DNA of 64,000 nt from Fusibacter_C sp942493125 (GCA_942493125.1 OW818667.1:2976001-3040000); one strand, 5' to 3'. Positions 34,288-43,536 are shown, counted from the stretch's first letter. A program made the numbers and translations. The notes: a model not told the origin generated them from the letters alone.

Positions 34288-36000
34288 TTGGGAAATATTT
34301 TTAATTGTCTTAAAGAAAATCAAACAGTCATAGAAGCATTGACCAATGCTATTGTTGTTATCGACCGAGAGGGTATCGTTAATAATGTTAACGCACGGGC
34401 ACTTGAATTACTTGGTGTCACTGCAGAGTATGCTGTAGGACGACATATGCAGGAAGTATATCCCGAATCCAAATTGACTCAAACAATCTTAACTGGTGAG
34501 ACTCAAAGAGCGATTAAACTAGAAATTCATCAAAAGAACTGCATCGCCTCGAGAGTCCCCTTATATGCAGAAGGTGAGATCGTCGGTGCGGTATCGATCT
34601 TTGATGATGTTACGAGAATTGAGCAATTAAGCAACCGTATAGAAGCAGACCGAAATGAGATGTCGGTGCTAAAAACGATCCTTGAACTCGCATATGATGG
34701 CATTATCGTCGTTGATGCAAAAGGGTACATCACTATGATATCTGAGGCATACAAGAAGTTCTTAAATATAGAACTAGCTGATGTCGTCGGCAAGCATGTC
34801 ACTGAAGTGATTGAAAACACACGCATGCATATTGTTGCCCAGACGGGTGTTCCTGAAGTGAATGATTTTCAAGAAATTCGTGGCGATTATATGGTGGCAA
34901 CACGTATGCCTTATTATGTCAATGGAAAAATAGCTGGCGCCATCGGAAAAGTCATCTTTAGAAATGTATCAGAACTTCAAAACATCAACAAAAAATTTGC
35001 GAGAGTCGAAAAGGAAATCAAGAACCTCAAATCGGAAATCAGCAGCTTGCACAAAGCGAAATACAGCCTAGATCAGATTATCACGAACAATGAGGAGATC
35101 AACAAGCTTAAAAGCTATGTCAATAAGCTGGCGCATTCTAAGTCGAGTGTCCTCATACAAGGTGAGAGCGGAACCGGTAAAGAGTTATTTGCCCATGCGA
35201 TCCACTTGTCAAGCCATCGTCGGGACATGCCATTTGTCAAAGTGAATTGTGCCGCGATTCCAGAAAATTTACTTGAATCTGAACTTTTTGGTTATGAAAA
35301 AGGTTCGTTTACAGGTGCGGATAAGAACGGCCGCATCGGTAAATTCGAGTTGGCGGACCAAGGGACCATATTTTTAGATGAAATTGGCGACATGCCACTT
35401 CACATGCAAGCAAAAATACTCAGAGTGCTTCAAGAAGGCGAAGTTGAGCGCGTTGGTTCAAATTCACCCAAGCAGATTGACGTAAGAATCATTGCAGCTA
35501 CTAACCGAAATCTAAAGAACATGGTGGAAGAAAAGTCGTTTCGTGAGGACTTATATTATAGACTTAACGTCATCAACTTTACAGTGCCACCACTCAGAGA
35601 GAGAAAAGAAGATGTCATCCTTCTCTCTAAGCATTTCATTGATCATCTCAATCGTGAGAATCATGGCAATGTGCGTGGGTTGTCTGAAAAAGCTCAGATG
35701 CAGTTATCAAGCTATGATTGGAAGGGCAATATACGAGAACTAAAAAACGTCATTGAGAGAGCCTACAACATTATTGAAGGGGAAGAATTTGTTCAATTGT
35801 GGCATCTACCAGCCAATATAAACAGTGGAAAAACAGCCTCTACAGGTGAACCGCTTAAAGAGCTCGTAGACAATGCAGAGAAGAAAATCATATTAGAACG
35901 ATTAATCTCTTTTAGTGGCAACAAAACGAAAACAGCTGCTGATTTAGGGATTTCAAGAATGGCCCTCCATAAAAAACTCGAAAAATTTGAGATGAAATAA
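34288..36000 (+). CDS. PAS-containing sigma-54-dependent transcriptional activator
   Basis: About 570 residues. Two PAS domains (NAIVVIDREGIVNNVNARAL; DGIIVVDAKGYITMISEAYK), a linker, the AAA+ domain with Walker A (GESGTGKELFAHAIH, about 291), the sigma-54 contact loop as GSFTGA (about 338, normally GAFTGA), Walker B (TIFLDEIGDMP) and the Arg finger region, and a Fis-type HTH (NKTKTAADLGISRMALHKKL). The start is uncertain: TTG 34288 after GTGAGG is preferred, GTG 34279 is possible. It lies just before a sigma-54 promoter, its likely target. Confidence 0.92.
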   Translation: MGNIFNCLKENQTVIEALTNAIVVIDREGIVNNVNARALELLGVTAEYAVGRHMQEVYPESKLTQTILTGETQRAIKLEIHQKNCIASRVPLYAEGEIVGAVSIFDDVTRIEQLSNRIEADRNEMSVLKTILELAYDGIIVVDAKGYITMISEAYKKFLNIELADVVGKHVTEVIENTRMHIVAQTGVPEVNDFQEIRGDYMVATRMPYYVNGKIAGAIGKVIFRNVSELQNINKKFARVEKEIKNLKSEISSLHKAKYSLDQIITNNEEINKLKSYVNKLAHSKSSVLIQGESGTGKELFAHAIHLSSHRRDMPFVKVNCAAIPENLLESELFGYEKGSFTGADKNGRIGKFELADQGTIFLDEIGDMPLHMQAKILRVLQEGEVERVGSNSPKQIDVRIIAATNRNLKNMVEEKSFREDLYYRLNVINFTVPPLRERKEDVILLSKHFIDHLNRENHGNVRGLSEKAQMQLSSYDWKGNIRELKNVIERAYNIIEGEEFVQLWHLPANINSGKTASTGEPLKELVDNAEKKIILERLISFSGNKTKTAADLGISRMALHKKLEKFEMK

Positions 36001-36027
36001 AGTGATTCGGTGATGACGTTCAGTAAA

Positions 36028-36089
36028 TGTGTAAAAAAAGACTTACAACATAGAAAAACACCATTATTGTGTAAACAATTATTTACAAT
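36028..36089. promoter_or_regulatory. candidate upstream activator sites (two dyads)
   Basis: Two imperfect dyads share a GTGTAA / TTACA core: TGTGTAAA..CTTACAACA (36028-36050) and ATTGTGTAAA..ATTTACAAT (36066-36089), centres about 38 nt apart and 150-200 nt upstream of the sigma-54 promoter. The following terminator stem (AAGTGTAA / TTACACTT) repeats the core a third time. This is the expected place for enhancer sites of the preceding activator. Confidence 0.6.
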
Positions 36090-36103
36090 GACAATTAACG
36101 GCT

Positions 36104-36138
36104 AAAACAAGTGTAATCAATTCGTTACACTTGTTTTA
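36104..36138 (+). terminator. terminator of the sigma-54 activator gene
   Basis: Perfect stem AAAACAAGTGTAA / TTACACTTGTTTT with an 8-nt loop and T-rich tail. It may double as an activator dyad. Confidence 0.85.
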
Positions 36139-36228
36139 TTTTTATCACTATTTTGTTGCAAATTAGTATGATTTTATGTAAGAACGTACCGTATATAGAA
36201 CTTATTCAATAAATAAGTGTCCTAAAAG

Positions 36229-36244
36229 TTGGCATGGGTTTTGC
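36229..36244 (+). promoter_or_regulatory. sigma-54 (-24/-12) promoter
   Basis: TTGGCATGGGTTTTGC matches the TTGGCAC-N5-TTGC consensus in hexamer and spacing. It lies 46 nt before the first gene of the acid-uptake operon and 228 nt after the activator stop. Confidence 0.92.
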
Positions 36245-36290
36245 GTATTATATATGTGAAAGTGTAATGAAGTTTAGAAAGGATGGTTTT

Positions 36291-36779
36291 ATGATTAAGA
36301 CACTAAGGAACCCAAGGTATTTCAATGCGATTTATCAGTTATTGCTTTTATTGGTCGTTGCTCAGCAGATCTATTACCCACAAAACTACAAGTATGTTCA
36401 CCTGGCATTGGTGTTCATTCGCATGTTACTCTCTGAGGTATATGTGATCGAGTTTCGCTATTTAAAACATGAGCAGTATTTTGTAATGGCAATAGTGGTT
36501 ACCTCAATAGTATCCATCATGGAAGGCATTTTTTCGATTCCTTTGGGATATCTCTATTTGATCAGCTTGGGAGTAGCAGTAGTCATAATGAGTACTTTTA
36601 TAAAGACTATGATTGACGATGCTAAAAACAAAGCTGCAGCAAAGAAGTTTCATCCCAAACATATAGAGATGCTTAAGAAGAACAGAACCTTCACAAATGG
36701 CATTCTTTATGTGCTTCTCGGAATAAACGCTCTAATCCTTTTGTATGCACTTTATGAATTATTCAAACTAATAAGTTAG
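36291..36779 (+). CDS. integral membrane protein, function unknown
   Basis: 162 residues with about four helices (AIYQLLLLLVVAQQIYY; HLALVFIRMLLSEVYVIEF; YFVMAIVVTSIVSIMEGIF; YLYLISLGVAVVIMSTFI; plus ILYVLLGINALILLYALYEL). No family recognised. First gene behind the sigma-54 promoter and 12 nt before the GntP permease, so it may assist transport. Start after AGAAAGGATGG; earlier in-frame codons overlap the promoter. Confidence 0.8.
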   Translation: MIKTLRNPRYFNAIYQLLLLLVVAQQIYYPQNYKYVHLALVFIRMLLSEVYVIEFRYLKHEQYFVMAIVVTSIVSIMEGIFSIPLGYLYLISLGVAVVIMSTFIKTMIDDAKNKAAAKKFHPKHIEMLKKNRTFTNGILYVLLGINALILLYALYELFKLIS

Positions 36780-36791
36780 GGGGACAAACAA

Positions 36792-38153
36792 ATGTTAGGT
36801 GTATTGGCAATTATTTTAACACTATTCGCACTTATGTACTTGGCTTACCGCGGCATTACTGTACTCGTACTCGCACCGCTTTTAGCGATGTTAGCTGCGA
36901 TGATGTCAGGGGAAATACCGGCACTATATGCACTATCAAGTGTATTTATGCCAGCAGCAGCAGGCTATATCAAATCGTATTTTCCAGTGTTCTTGGCAGG
37001 TGCTGTATTTGGTAAATTAATGGGCGTTACAGGTGCTGCAACTTCAATTGCACACTTTATTTCAGAAAAATTTGGCAAAAAGCATGCGATTGCGGCAGTT
37101 ATCGTTGCGACAAGTTTACTGACTTACGGTGGCGTATCATTATTCGTTGTTGTATTTGCGATGTATCCTATCGGCGCAATGCTCTACAGAGATGCAAACA
37201 TTCCAAAACGTTTGCTCCCAGCAGCAATCGCACTTGGCGCATTTACTTTTACTATGACGGCAATGCCAGGTTCACCACAGTATCTTAATACAATGCCTAC
37301 AAAATACTTCGGCACAGATATCTACGCAGGCTTTTGGCTTGGCATCATCGGTAGTGCTTGTATGTTCTTTGGTGGTTTGTGGTGGCTCAACAGACGTGCA
37401 AAAAAACTCTCCTCACAAGGTGAAGGGTACGGCGAGCATGAAAATGAAGGCATCAATACGAGCTTTGAAAACTTGCCAAGCTTCGGTTTATCAATTTTAC
37501 CTATTATCATCGTATTTGTCGTAAACTACGTATTAACAAACTGGTATTTTAAAATTCCTTCAGTTATTGCAAGATATACAGCGTATGACGAAAAAGCGAC
37601 AATTGATGGTACTTGGGCAGTTATTGTAGGCCTTTCAGTAGCTATCGCATTTGTACTCATCGTTATGAGAAAATATCTTAAAAACACGAATCAAGTTATT
37701 TTTGAAGGCGCTGTTGGCTCATTGTTACCAATCTTCAACACGGGTTCAGAAGTTGGTTACGGCGGCGTTATTAAAGCACTTGCAGCATTTGCAACAGTAA
37801 AAGGTGCTATTGTCGCTATGGCAATTCCATCAGTCTTTAAAGTGGCTATTTCTACAACATTACTCGCTGGTATCGTTGGTTCTTCTTCAGGTGGTACGGC
37901 AATTGCACTTGAAGTTTTAGCACCTGAATTCTTAGCGATGAACATCGATCCTCGTGCACTTCATAGAATCATGCTGATCGCAGCTGGTGGTCTTGATTCA
38001 TTACCACACTGTGGTGCGGTTATCACGCTCTTATCTGTATGTAAAATCAATCATAAACAAGGTTATCTAGACATTGCAATGTTAACGGTTATTATTCCTA
38101 TGATCACTGTTGTTGTCGTGTGTCTTGCTTACCTGGTATTTGGTATCGTTTAA
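36792..38153 (+). CDS. GntP-family organic acid permease
   Basis: 453 residues with about 12 membrane helices, matching the GntP proton symporter family: FPVFLAGAVFGKLMGVTGAA, GKKHAIAAVIVATSLLTYGG, MTAMPGSPQYLNTMP, TGSEVGYGGVIKALAAF and GGLDSLPHCGAVITLL. In Bacillus subtilis a GntP-like permease gene (yxjC) accompanies CoA-transferase and hydroxybutyrate dehydrogenase genes, a layout seen here too. The substrate is inferred to be 3-hydroxybutyrate or acetoacetate, not gluconate. Confidence 0.92.
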   Translation: MLGVLAIILTLFALMYLAYRGITVLVLAPLLAMLAAMMSGEIPALYALSSVFMPAAAGYIKSYFPVFLAGAVFGKLMGVTGAATSIAHFISEKFGKKHAIAAVIVATSLLTYGGVSLFVVVFAMYPIGAMLYRDANIPKRLLPAAIALGAFTFTMTAMPGSPQYLNTMPTKYFGTDIYAGFWLGIIGSACMFFGGLWWLNRRAKKLSSQGEGYGEHENEGINTSFENLPSFGLSILPIIIVFVVNYVLTNWYFKIPSVIARYTAYDEKATIDGTWAVIVGLSVAIAFVLIVMRKYLKNTNQVIFEGAVGSLLPIFNTGSEVGYGGVIKALAAFATVKGAIVAMAIPSVFKVAISTTLLAGIVGSSSGGTAIALEVLAPEFLAMNIDPRALHRIMLIAAGGLDSLPHCGAVITLLSVCKINHKQGYLDIAMLTVIIPMITVVVVCLAYLVFGIV

Positions 38154-38174
38154 AAGTATTTATTAAAATGAAAA

Positions 38175-38204
38175 GGGCAGGTTTGGCGACTGCTGAACTT
38201 GCCC
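38175..38204 (+). terminator. intra-operon hairpin, possible attenuator
   Basis: Stem GGGCAGGTT / AACTTGCCC (one G-T pair) flanked by A and weak T sequence, in the 134-nt gap between the permease and CoA-transferase genes. The tail (ATTCTTCT) is a poor terminator, so partial termination or mRNA processing is possible. Confidence 0.45.
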
Positions 38205-38287
38205 ATTCTTCTAAAAGTAGAATATAAAGTCGGGATTTAAATAGAAGATAACAGATGGCACTGTTATCGAAATTTGGAGGGTAGATC

Positions 38288-39832
38288 ATGAACAAGGTGA
38301 TGACACTTGAAGCGGCAATAGGACTTATTAAAGATGGAAGCACCATAGCAGTCGGTGGTTTTGTCGGAAATATGCATCCTGAAGCTTTGAGCAGAGGGGT
38401 AGAGGAAAGCTATACGCATGCGGGTCACCCTAAGGACTTGACACTCGTATATGCAGCAGGACAAGGCGATGGAAAAAATAGAGGTCTTAATCATTTTGGT
38501 CAAGAGGGTATTGTTAAGCGCGTTGTAGGTGGTCACTGGGGACTTGCTCCGAAACTCGGAAAGCTAGCACTAGATGAAAAATTGGAAGCTTACAATTTTC
38601 CACAAGGCGTCATTTCGCATTTGTTTAGAGAAATAGCGGGTAAAAAACCGGGCGTCATAACAAAAGTTGGTTTAAAAACATTTGTCGATCCGAGACTTGA
38701 GGGTGGCAAAATCAATAAATCTGCTAAAGATGATTTGGTTGAACTCATTTCACTTGGTGGGGAAGAATGGTTGTTTTATAAGACATTTCCAATAAACGTT
38801 GCATTTATCAGAGGCACTTATGCCGATTCAGCAGGCAATTGCACATTTGAAAAAGAAGCACTCAGCCTTGAGATGCTCTCAATCGCACAAGCTGCGAAAA
38901 ATTCTGGCGGTATCGTCATCCTTCAAGTAGAAAAAGTGGTCGCAGAGGGAACACTCAACTACAAAATGGTGAAAATCCCTGGAATTTATGTTGATGCAAT
39001 CGTCGAAGCAAAGCCTGAAGATCATATGCAGACATTCGCCGAACAATATAACCCTTCATACAGTCAAGATATTAGAGTACCAGTAAGGAGCATTTTACCA
39101 CTTGAACTTTCTGAAAGGAAGCTCATTGCAAGACGTGCAGCAATGGAACTCAAACCCAATGCCATCACAAATCTTGGGATTGGGATGCCAGAAGGCGTGT
39201 CAATCGTAGCAAATGAAGAGGGAATCGATGGTCTAATACTTACGACTGAAGCCGGAACGATTGGTGGCGTTCCAGCAGGTGGCCAGAGTTTTGGCGCTGC
39301 GACGAATCCAGACATGATCATCGATCAACCATACCAATTTGATTTTTATGATGGTGGTGGACTTGATGTTGCATTCCTTGGGTTGGCTCAATGCGATGCA
39401 AGAGGCAATGTCAACGTATCCAAATTCGGACCAAAAGTACCTGGTTGTGGTGGTTTCATCAACATCTCTCAAAATGCAAAAAAAGTTGTCTACTGTGGCA
39501 CTTTCACAGCTGGAGGCCTTGAAGTAGCGATTGAAAATGGCATGTTAAAAATTATTCAAGAAGGCAGTTCCAAGAAATTCTTAAACGATGTTGAACAAGT
39601 CACTTTTTCTGGGGATTATGCCTTTGAAACAGCACAGCCGGTCATCTACGTAACAGAACGTGCCGTATTTGAAATTACTGAAAAGGGTCTTACCCTAACA
39701 GAAATCGCACCTGGTGTAGATTTAGAACGGGATATCGTCGGACAAATGGCTTTTAAACCTGCAATTTCAGAGAGCCTAAAGTTAATGGACGCGAGAATAT
39801 TCAGAGAAGAAAAGATGGACTTACAAATATAA
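38288..39832 (+). CDS. acyl-CoA:acetate/ketoacid CoA-transferase, fused alpha-beta
   Basis: 514 residues in which the two subunits of family I CoA-transferases are joined. The N-terminal domain has GSTIAVGGFVGNMHPEAL and GHWGLAPKL; the C-terminal domain has NLGIGMPEGVSIVANEEG and LTTEAGTIGGVPAGG, whose Glu is the expected thioester-forming catalytic residue. It would move CoA from acetyl-CoA or succinyl-CoA to acids such as acetoacetate or 3-hydroxybutyrate. Start after TTGGAGGG. Confidence 0.93.
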   Translation: MNKVMTLEAAIGLIKDGSTIAVGGFVGNMHPEALSRGVEESYTHAGHPKDLTLVYAAGQGDGKNRGLNHFGQEGIVKRVVGGHWGLAPKLGKLALDEKLEAYNFPQGVISHLFREIAGKKPGVITKVGLKTFVDPRLEGGKINKSAKDDLVELISLGGEEWLFYKTFPINVAFIRGTYADSAGNCTFEKEALSLEMLSIAQAAKNSGGIVILQVEKVVAEGTLNYKMVKIPGIYVDAIVEAKPEDHMQTFAEQYNPSYSQDIRVPVRSILPLELSERKLIARRAAMELKPNAITNLGIGMPEGVSIVANEEGIDGLILTTEAGTIGGVPAGGQSFGAATNPDMIIDQPYQFDFYDGGGLDVAFLGLAQCDARGNVNVSKFGPKVPGCGGFINISQNAKKVVYCGTFTAGGLEVAIENGMLKIIQEGSSKKFLNDVEQVTFSGDYAFETAQPVIYVTERAVFEITEKGLTLTEIAPGVDLERDIVGQMAFKPAISESLKLMDARIFREEKMDLQI

Positions 39833-39843
39833 GGAGTGACACT

Positions 39844-40563
39844 ATGAGATTAATTGGCAAAGTGGCTGTCGTAACTGGCGGCGCACAAGGTATAGGAAAA
39901 TCAATCTGTGAAACATTTGCAAAAGAAGGCGCAAAAGTCATTGCAGTAGATATGAACGCTGCAGTATTTGAACAAGATGCGATTAAAGGTTATGCCCTAA
40001 ACGTAACAGATCGTGCGGCAATAGAAATTTTCGTTGAAGCGATTACAAAAGAATATGGTAAGATTGACATCCTAGTTAACAATGCAGGCATCACAAGAGA
40101 TGCGTTGATCCATAAGATGACTGAAGAGATGTGGGACGCGGTTATCAACGTCAACCTCAAAGGTGTATTCAATATGGCACAATTCATCGGACCTGTGATG
40201 ATGGAACAAGGACAAGGCAGCATCATCAACATTGCTTCTGTTGTTGGCGAATACGGCAATGTCGGTCAATCTAATTACGCAGCGACAAAAGCGGGCGTAA
40301 TAGGCCTTATGAAAACTTGGGCAAAAGAATTTTCGAGAAAAGGCGCTGCCGTTCGCGTGAACAGCGTGGCACCTGGTTATGTAAATACTGAGATGATGCA
40401 AACGGTTCCAGATAAAGTACTCGATCCAATTAGAGAAAAGACGATGCTTGGAAGACTTGGCGAACCGCAAGAAATTGCAAATGCCGTACTTTTCCTCGCA
40501 AGTGACGAATCGTCATTCATCACAGGACACAACTTATCCGTCAATGGCGGTTTGAGATTATAG
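39844..40563 (+). CDS. SDR-family 3-ketoacyl-CoA/acetoacetyl-CoA reductase
   Basis: 239-residue short-chain dehydrogenase. NAD(P) motif TGGAQGIGKSICETF, NNAGITRD, active-site Ser (SIINIASVVGEYGN) and YAATK (Tyr-x3-Lys), then VNSVAPGYVNTEM and FITGHNLSVNGGL. It resembles FabG and PhaB. With the CoA-transferase before and thiolase after, 3-hydroxybutyryl-CoA to acetoacetyl-CoA conversion is the most likely reaction; FabG activity cannot be excluded. Start after AAGGAGTGAC, 11 nt after the transferase. Confidence 0.92.
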   Translation: MRLIGKVAVVTGGAQGIGKSICETFAKEGAKVIAVDMNAAVFEQDAIKGYALNVTDRAAIEIFVEAITKEYGKIDILVNNAGITRDALIHKMTEEMWDAVINVNLKGVFNMAQFIGPVMMEQGQGSIINIASVVGEYGNVGQSNYAATKAGVIGLMKTWAKEFSRKGAAVRVNSVAPGYVNTEMMQTVPDKVLDPIREKTMLGRLGEPQEIANAVLFLASDESSFITGHNLSVNGGLRL

Positions 40564-40571
40564 GAGGCTAT

Positions 40572-41750
40572 ATGATAGAAGTTGCAATCGTATCCGCAGT
40601 ACGTACGCCGGTAGGTTCATTTGGCGGCGCACTGAAAGACCTCTCAGTCGTTGATTTAGGCGTCATCGCTGCAAAAGAAGCACTCGTACGTGCCAATTTG
40701 GAGGCTACGCAAATTGATGAAGTCATCATAGGCAATATTTTAAGTGCAGGACAAGGTCAAAATGTGGCGAGACAAATCGCCATAAAAGCCGGACTGCCAG
40801 TTGAAACACCAGCTATGTCACTAAACATTCTTTGTGGCTCTGGTCTTAGAGCAGTAAGCCTTGCTGCACAGATCATTAGCAGTGGCGGTGCGGATGCCAT
40901 ACTATGCGGTGGGTCGGAGAGTATGTCAAACGCGCCATACCTTGCGATGCAAAACAGATGGGGCAGCAAAATGGGCCATGTAGAGATGCAGGACCATATG
41001 ATAAAAGATGCTTTGACAGATGCCTTTAATGATTACCATATGGGCATCACGGCAGAAAATATCGCCGATCAATGGGCAATCACTAGAGAAGCTCAAGATG
41101 TTTTTGCGACGGCAAGTCAGAACAAAGCTGAAGCAGCACAAATACAGGGTCGATTTAAAGATGAAATCGTGCCCGTTGTGATAAAGACGCGCAAAGGTGA
41201 TGTCGTCGTCGACAAAGACGAATACGTCAAACACGGCGTGACATTCGAGAGTTTGCAGAAGCTCAGACCGGCTTTCAAAAAAGATGGTTCAGTCACTGCT
41301 GGCAATGCTTCGGGCATCAATGATGGCGCAGCGATGGTCATCGTTATGAGCCTCGAAAAAGCACAGGCATTGAATCTCGAAGTATTGGCGCTCATAAAAG
41401 GGTTTGGCACGAAAGGCGTCGATCCATCCATCATGGGCTATGGGCCAGTTCCAGCGACACTTGCGGCGCTTAAAAGTGCCAATTGGTCTGTGGACGATCT
41501 CGATCTCGTTGAAGCCAATGAAGCTTTTGCGGCACAATCGCTCGCCGTTGTGAAAGACTTAGGTTTAAACCCTGAAATCGTCAATGTCAACGGAGGTGCA
41601 ATCGCCATAGGCCATCCCGTAGGTGCAAGTGGCACGCGTATTTTAGTCACTTTGATACATGAGATGCAAAAGCGGGATGCCAAAAAAGGTCTTGCGACAC
41701 TGTGTATCGGTGGTGGCATGGGTACTGCGCTTCTCGTTGAGAGACCGTAA
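40572..41750 (+). CDS. acetyl-CoA C-acetyltransferase (thiolase)
   Basis: 392 residues, thiolase family. Cleaves acetoacetyl-CoA to two acetyl-CoA or the reverse. Active-site Cys in NILCGSGLRAVSLAAQ, the His in GGAIAIGHPVGASGTRI and the second Cys in TLCIGGGMGTALLVE. NEAFAAQSLAV is conserved. Start after TAGGAGGCTAT, 8 nt after the reductase gene. Last gene of the sigma-54 operon, giving acetyl-CoA as the end product. Confidence 0.95.
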   Translation: MIEVAIVSAVRTPVGSFGGALKDLSVVDLGVIAAKEALVRANLEATQIDEVIIGNILSAGQGQNVARQIAIKAGLPVETPAMSLNILCGSGLRAVSLAAQIISSGGADAILCGGSESMSNAPYLAMQNRWGSKMGHVEMQDHMIKDALTDAFNDYHMGITAENIADQWAITREAQDVFATASQNKAEAAQIQGRFKDEIVPVVIKTRKGDVVVDKDEYVKHGVTFESLQKLRPAFKKDGSVTAGNASGINDGAAMVIVMSLEKAQALNLEVLALIKGFGTKGVDPSIMGYGPVPATLAALKSANWSVDDLDLVEANEAFAAQSLAVVKDLGLNPEIVNVNGGAIAIGHPVGASGTRILVTLIHEMQKRDAKKGLATLCIGGGMGTALLVERP

Positions 41751-41798
41751 CAAATCAAATATTATGAATAGCGCAAAGTTGTAAAATTATAAAACAAA

Positions 41799-41842
41799 GA
41801 GGCGTATCCTAAGGCTTTCCATAACCCTTAAGATACGCCTTT
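41799..41842. terminator. bidirectional terminator after the thiolase gene
   Basis: Stem AGGCGTATCCTAAGG / CCTTAAGATACGCCT with a mismatch and short loop, A-rich on one side and T-rich on the other, between convergent genes. Confidence 0.88.
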
Positions 41843-41844
41843 CC

Positions 41845-42033
41845 CTATTTTTTGTGATATTGATTCGAGTGTTGGTCATAACTAAAGCCTGCATCGGATA
41901 ATATCCCATCAATTTCGAGAAAATTCAGTTCCATGTCATCGCACAAGGTGTCCATATTAGGATAAAAATCCCTGAGGTTCATATTGATGATTCCGAGTAA
42001 TATGATCGGATCATTCGGCATTTCAAATTGCAT
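41845..42033 (-). CDS. DUF4250 domain protein
   Basis: 62 residues matching DUF4250: MPNDPIILLGIINMNLRDFYPNMDTLCDDM, then EIDGILSDAGFSYDQHSNQYHK. Small cytoplasmic protein widespread in Clostridia with unknown role. A strong AAAAGGAGGCAATCC site supports the start. Monocistronic and convergent with the thiolase operon. Confidence 0.85.
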   Translation of the reverse strand: MQFEMPNDPIILLGIINMNLRDFYPNMDTLCDDMELNFLEIDGILSDAGFSYDQHSNQYHKK

Positions 42034-42153
42034 GGATTGCCTCCTTTTTTATTATCTATTATGATGCTATAATGTAAAATATAGCCATTCATAAGTCATT
42101 ATAATTATGTTCTGAGCTGAAAAATAAAACGTGTAGAAATGCAGGAGGAAGAT

Positions 42154-43536
42154 ATGAATAAAAAGATGATCATCGCCATAGTGGCGGTGCTTGGTGTCGT
42201 ACTCGCAGGAACACTGGGTTTTACAGTTGTCAAAGGGGTCATGATCAAGAGCGATCCAATCAATCATTTGCTTTATAGTGCTTCACAAAATAAGTACGAA
42301 GCAGTAGATGCAACGATGAGCGGAAAACTTCTTATTGATGAGACGGCTTTGTCGGAATCTATGGGATATTTTTCATCAGATCCAGTAGCACTTTCTAAAT
42401 TTATGTCAGCGATGTTTAACAAAGTTGCTTTTACAGGTGATGTAAAATGGAAAATGGATCTTGATTCTAAAGAATTATACTTAAAAGAAGCAATGTCACT
42501 TAATTACGGCGATAAACCCCTTTTAAAAATGGGTGTATCCCTTTATGACGAGCAGTTGCTGGCATACAGCGAAACATTTTCGGATAAAACTTTTGTCATG
42601 TCAAAAAAAGATATTTTTGACATGATCTATGCAGAGAGCGAAGTGGATCTCAATGCTTTAAATATGGACAAGTATATCGACATATTGAATATGGAAAATG
42701 ATCCGCTATATAAAGCGCTTATGAAAGACACAAAAGGCTATGAAACGATACTAAGAGATGGCCTCAAATCGCTGAAAAAAGTAGGAAAGTCTGATGTCGT
42801 ATTGTCAAATGGTAAAACGATCAAATGTGACACACTTGAGATGTCGCTTACAATGGATGAGATGACAAAACTCGCAATTGACGTATTTAACGAAGCAAAG
42901 GCGGATGCAGAACTTAAAGCGCTTGTTAAAGGCAAGATGATAGAAGTGCTCAATCTCATGATATCATCTGAAGATTATATCTTATTGAAAATTGATGCAG
43001 CAGAAATTACGACAGCCATAGAAGATATTGAAGCAAATTTTGACGAATTATGGAACGGCACTTTTGATGAAATGATATTCGCTTATCAAGATGCGCAATA
43101 TGAACTCAGCAAAACGATGTCAAACGCTTCAAACTATGTAATCCGTTTTGCAATCGATTCAAAATACAATATTAGAAAAATGGACTATGCCACTTCAGTC
43201 ATGGGTATTGGCATCGAGCAATCAGTCGTTTACAATGCTTTCAATGAAGATGTCAAAATCGAAGAAGTCCTTGATCCAGAAAAAACTGTGAACATCAAAC
43301 AGATTGCTGAAGATGACGTCTATGCAAGTGAAGTTGGCATGGAAATGTTAGATCAAGGTCTGACAAACATCATTGAAGGTGAAGCACTTACATTGATAAT
43401 GGACGATCTGAAAACCAATGCTGCACTTTTGCCTGAACCGGAAAATCAAAGCATCATGGACATGGTTAACTACTTCTATGAGAATAAAGCATCATTAAAA
43501 GACATGATATTGGGTTCAATGGGGCTTGAGTATTAA
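42154..43536 (+). CDS. membrane-anchored extracytoplasmic protein, function unknown
   Basis: 460 residues. An N-terminal helix (IIAIVAVLGVVLAGTLGFTVV) without lipobox anchors a large acidic domain rich in Asp, Glu, Met and Leu, with no catalytic motif that I recognise; SGKLLIDETALSES and later FNEDVKIEEVLDPEKTVN look like beta-rich solute-binding or adhesin-like segments. Start decided by GCAGGAGGAAGAT. Just upstream of a DUF418 membrane protein, whose start is 2 nt beyond this stop, so the two are coupled. Confidence 0.75.
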   Translation: MNKKMIIAIVAVLGVVLAGTLGFTVVKGVMIKSDPINHLLYSASQNKYEAVDATMSGKLLIDETALSESMGYFSSDPVALSKFMSAMFNKVAFTGDVKWKMDLDSKELYLKEAMSLNYGDKPLLKMGVSLYDEQLLAYSETFSDKTFVMSKKDIFDMIYAESEVDLNALNMDKYIDILNMENDPLYKALMKDTKGYETILRDGLKSLKKVGKSDVVLSNGKTIKCDTLEMSLTMDEMTKLAIDVFNEAKADAELKALVKGKMIEVLNLMISSEDYILLKIDAAEITTAIEDIEANFDELWNGTFDEMIFAYQDAQYELSKTMSNASNYVIRFAIDSKYNIRKMDYATSVMGIGIEQSVVYNAFNEDVKIEEVLDPEKTVNIKQIAEDDVYASEVGMEMLDQGLTNIIEGEALTLIMDDLKTNAALLPEPENQSIMDMVNYFYENKASLKDMILGSMGLEY

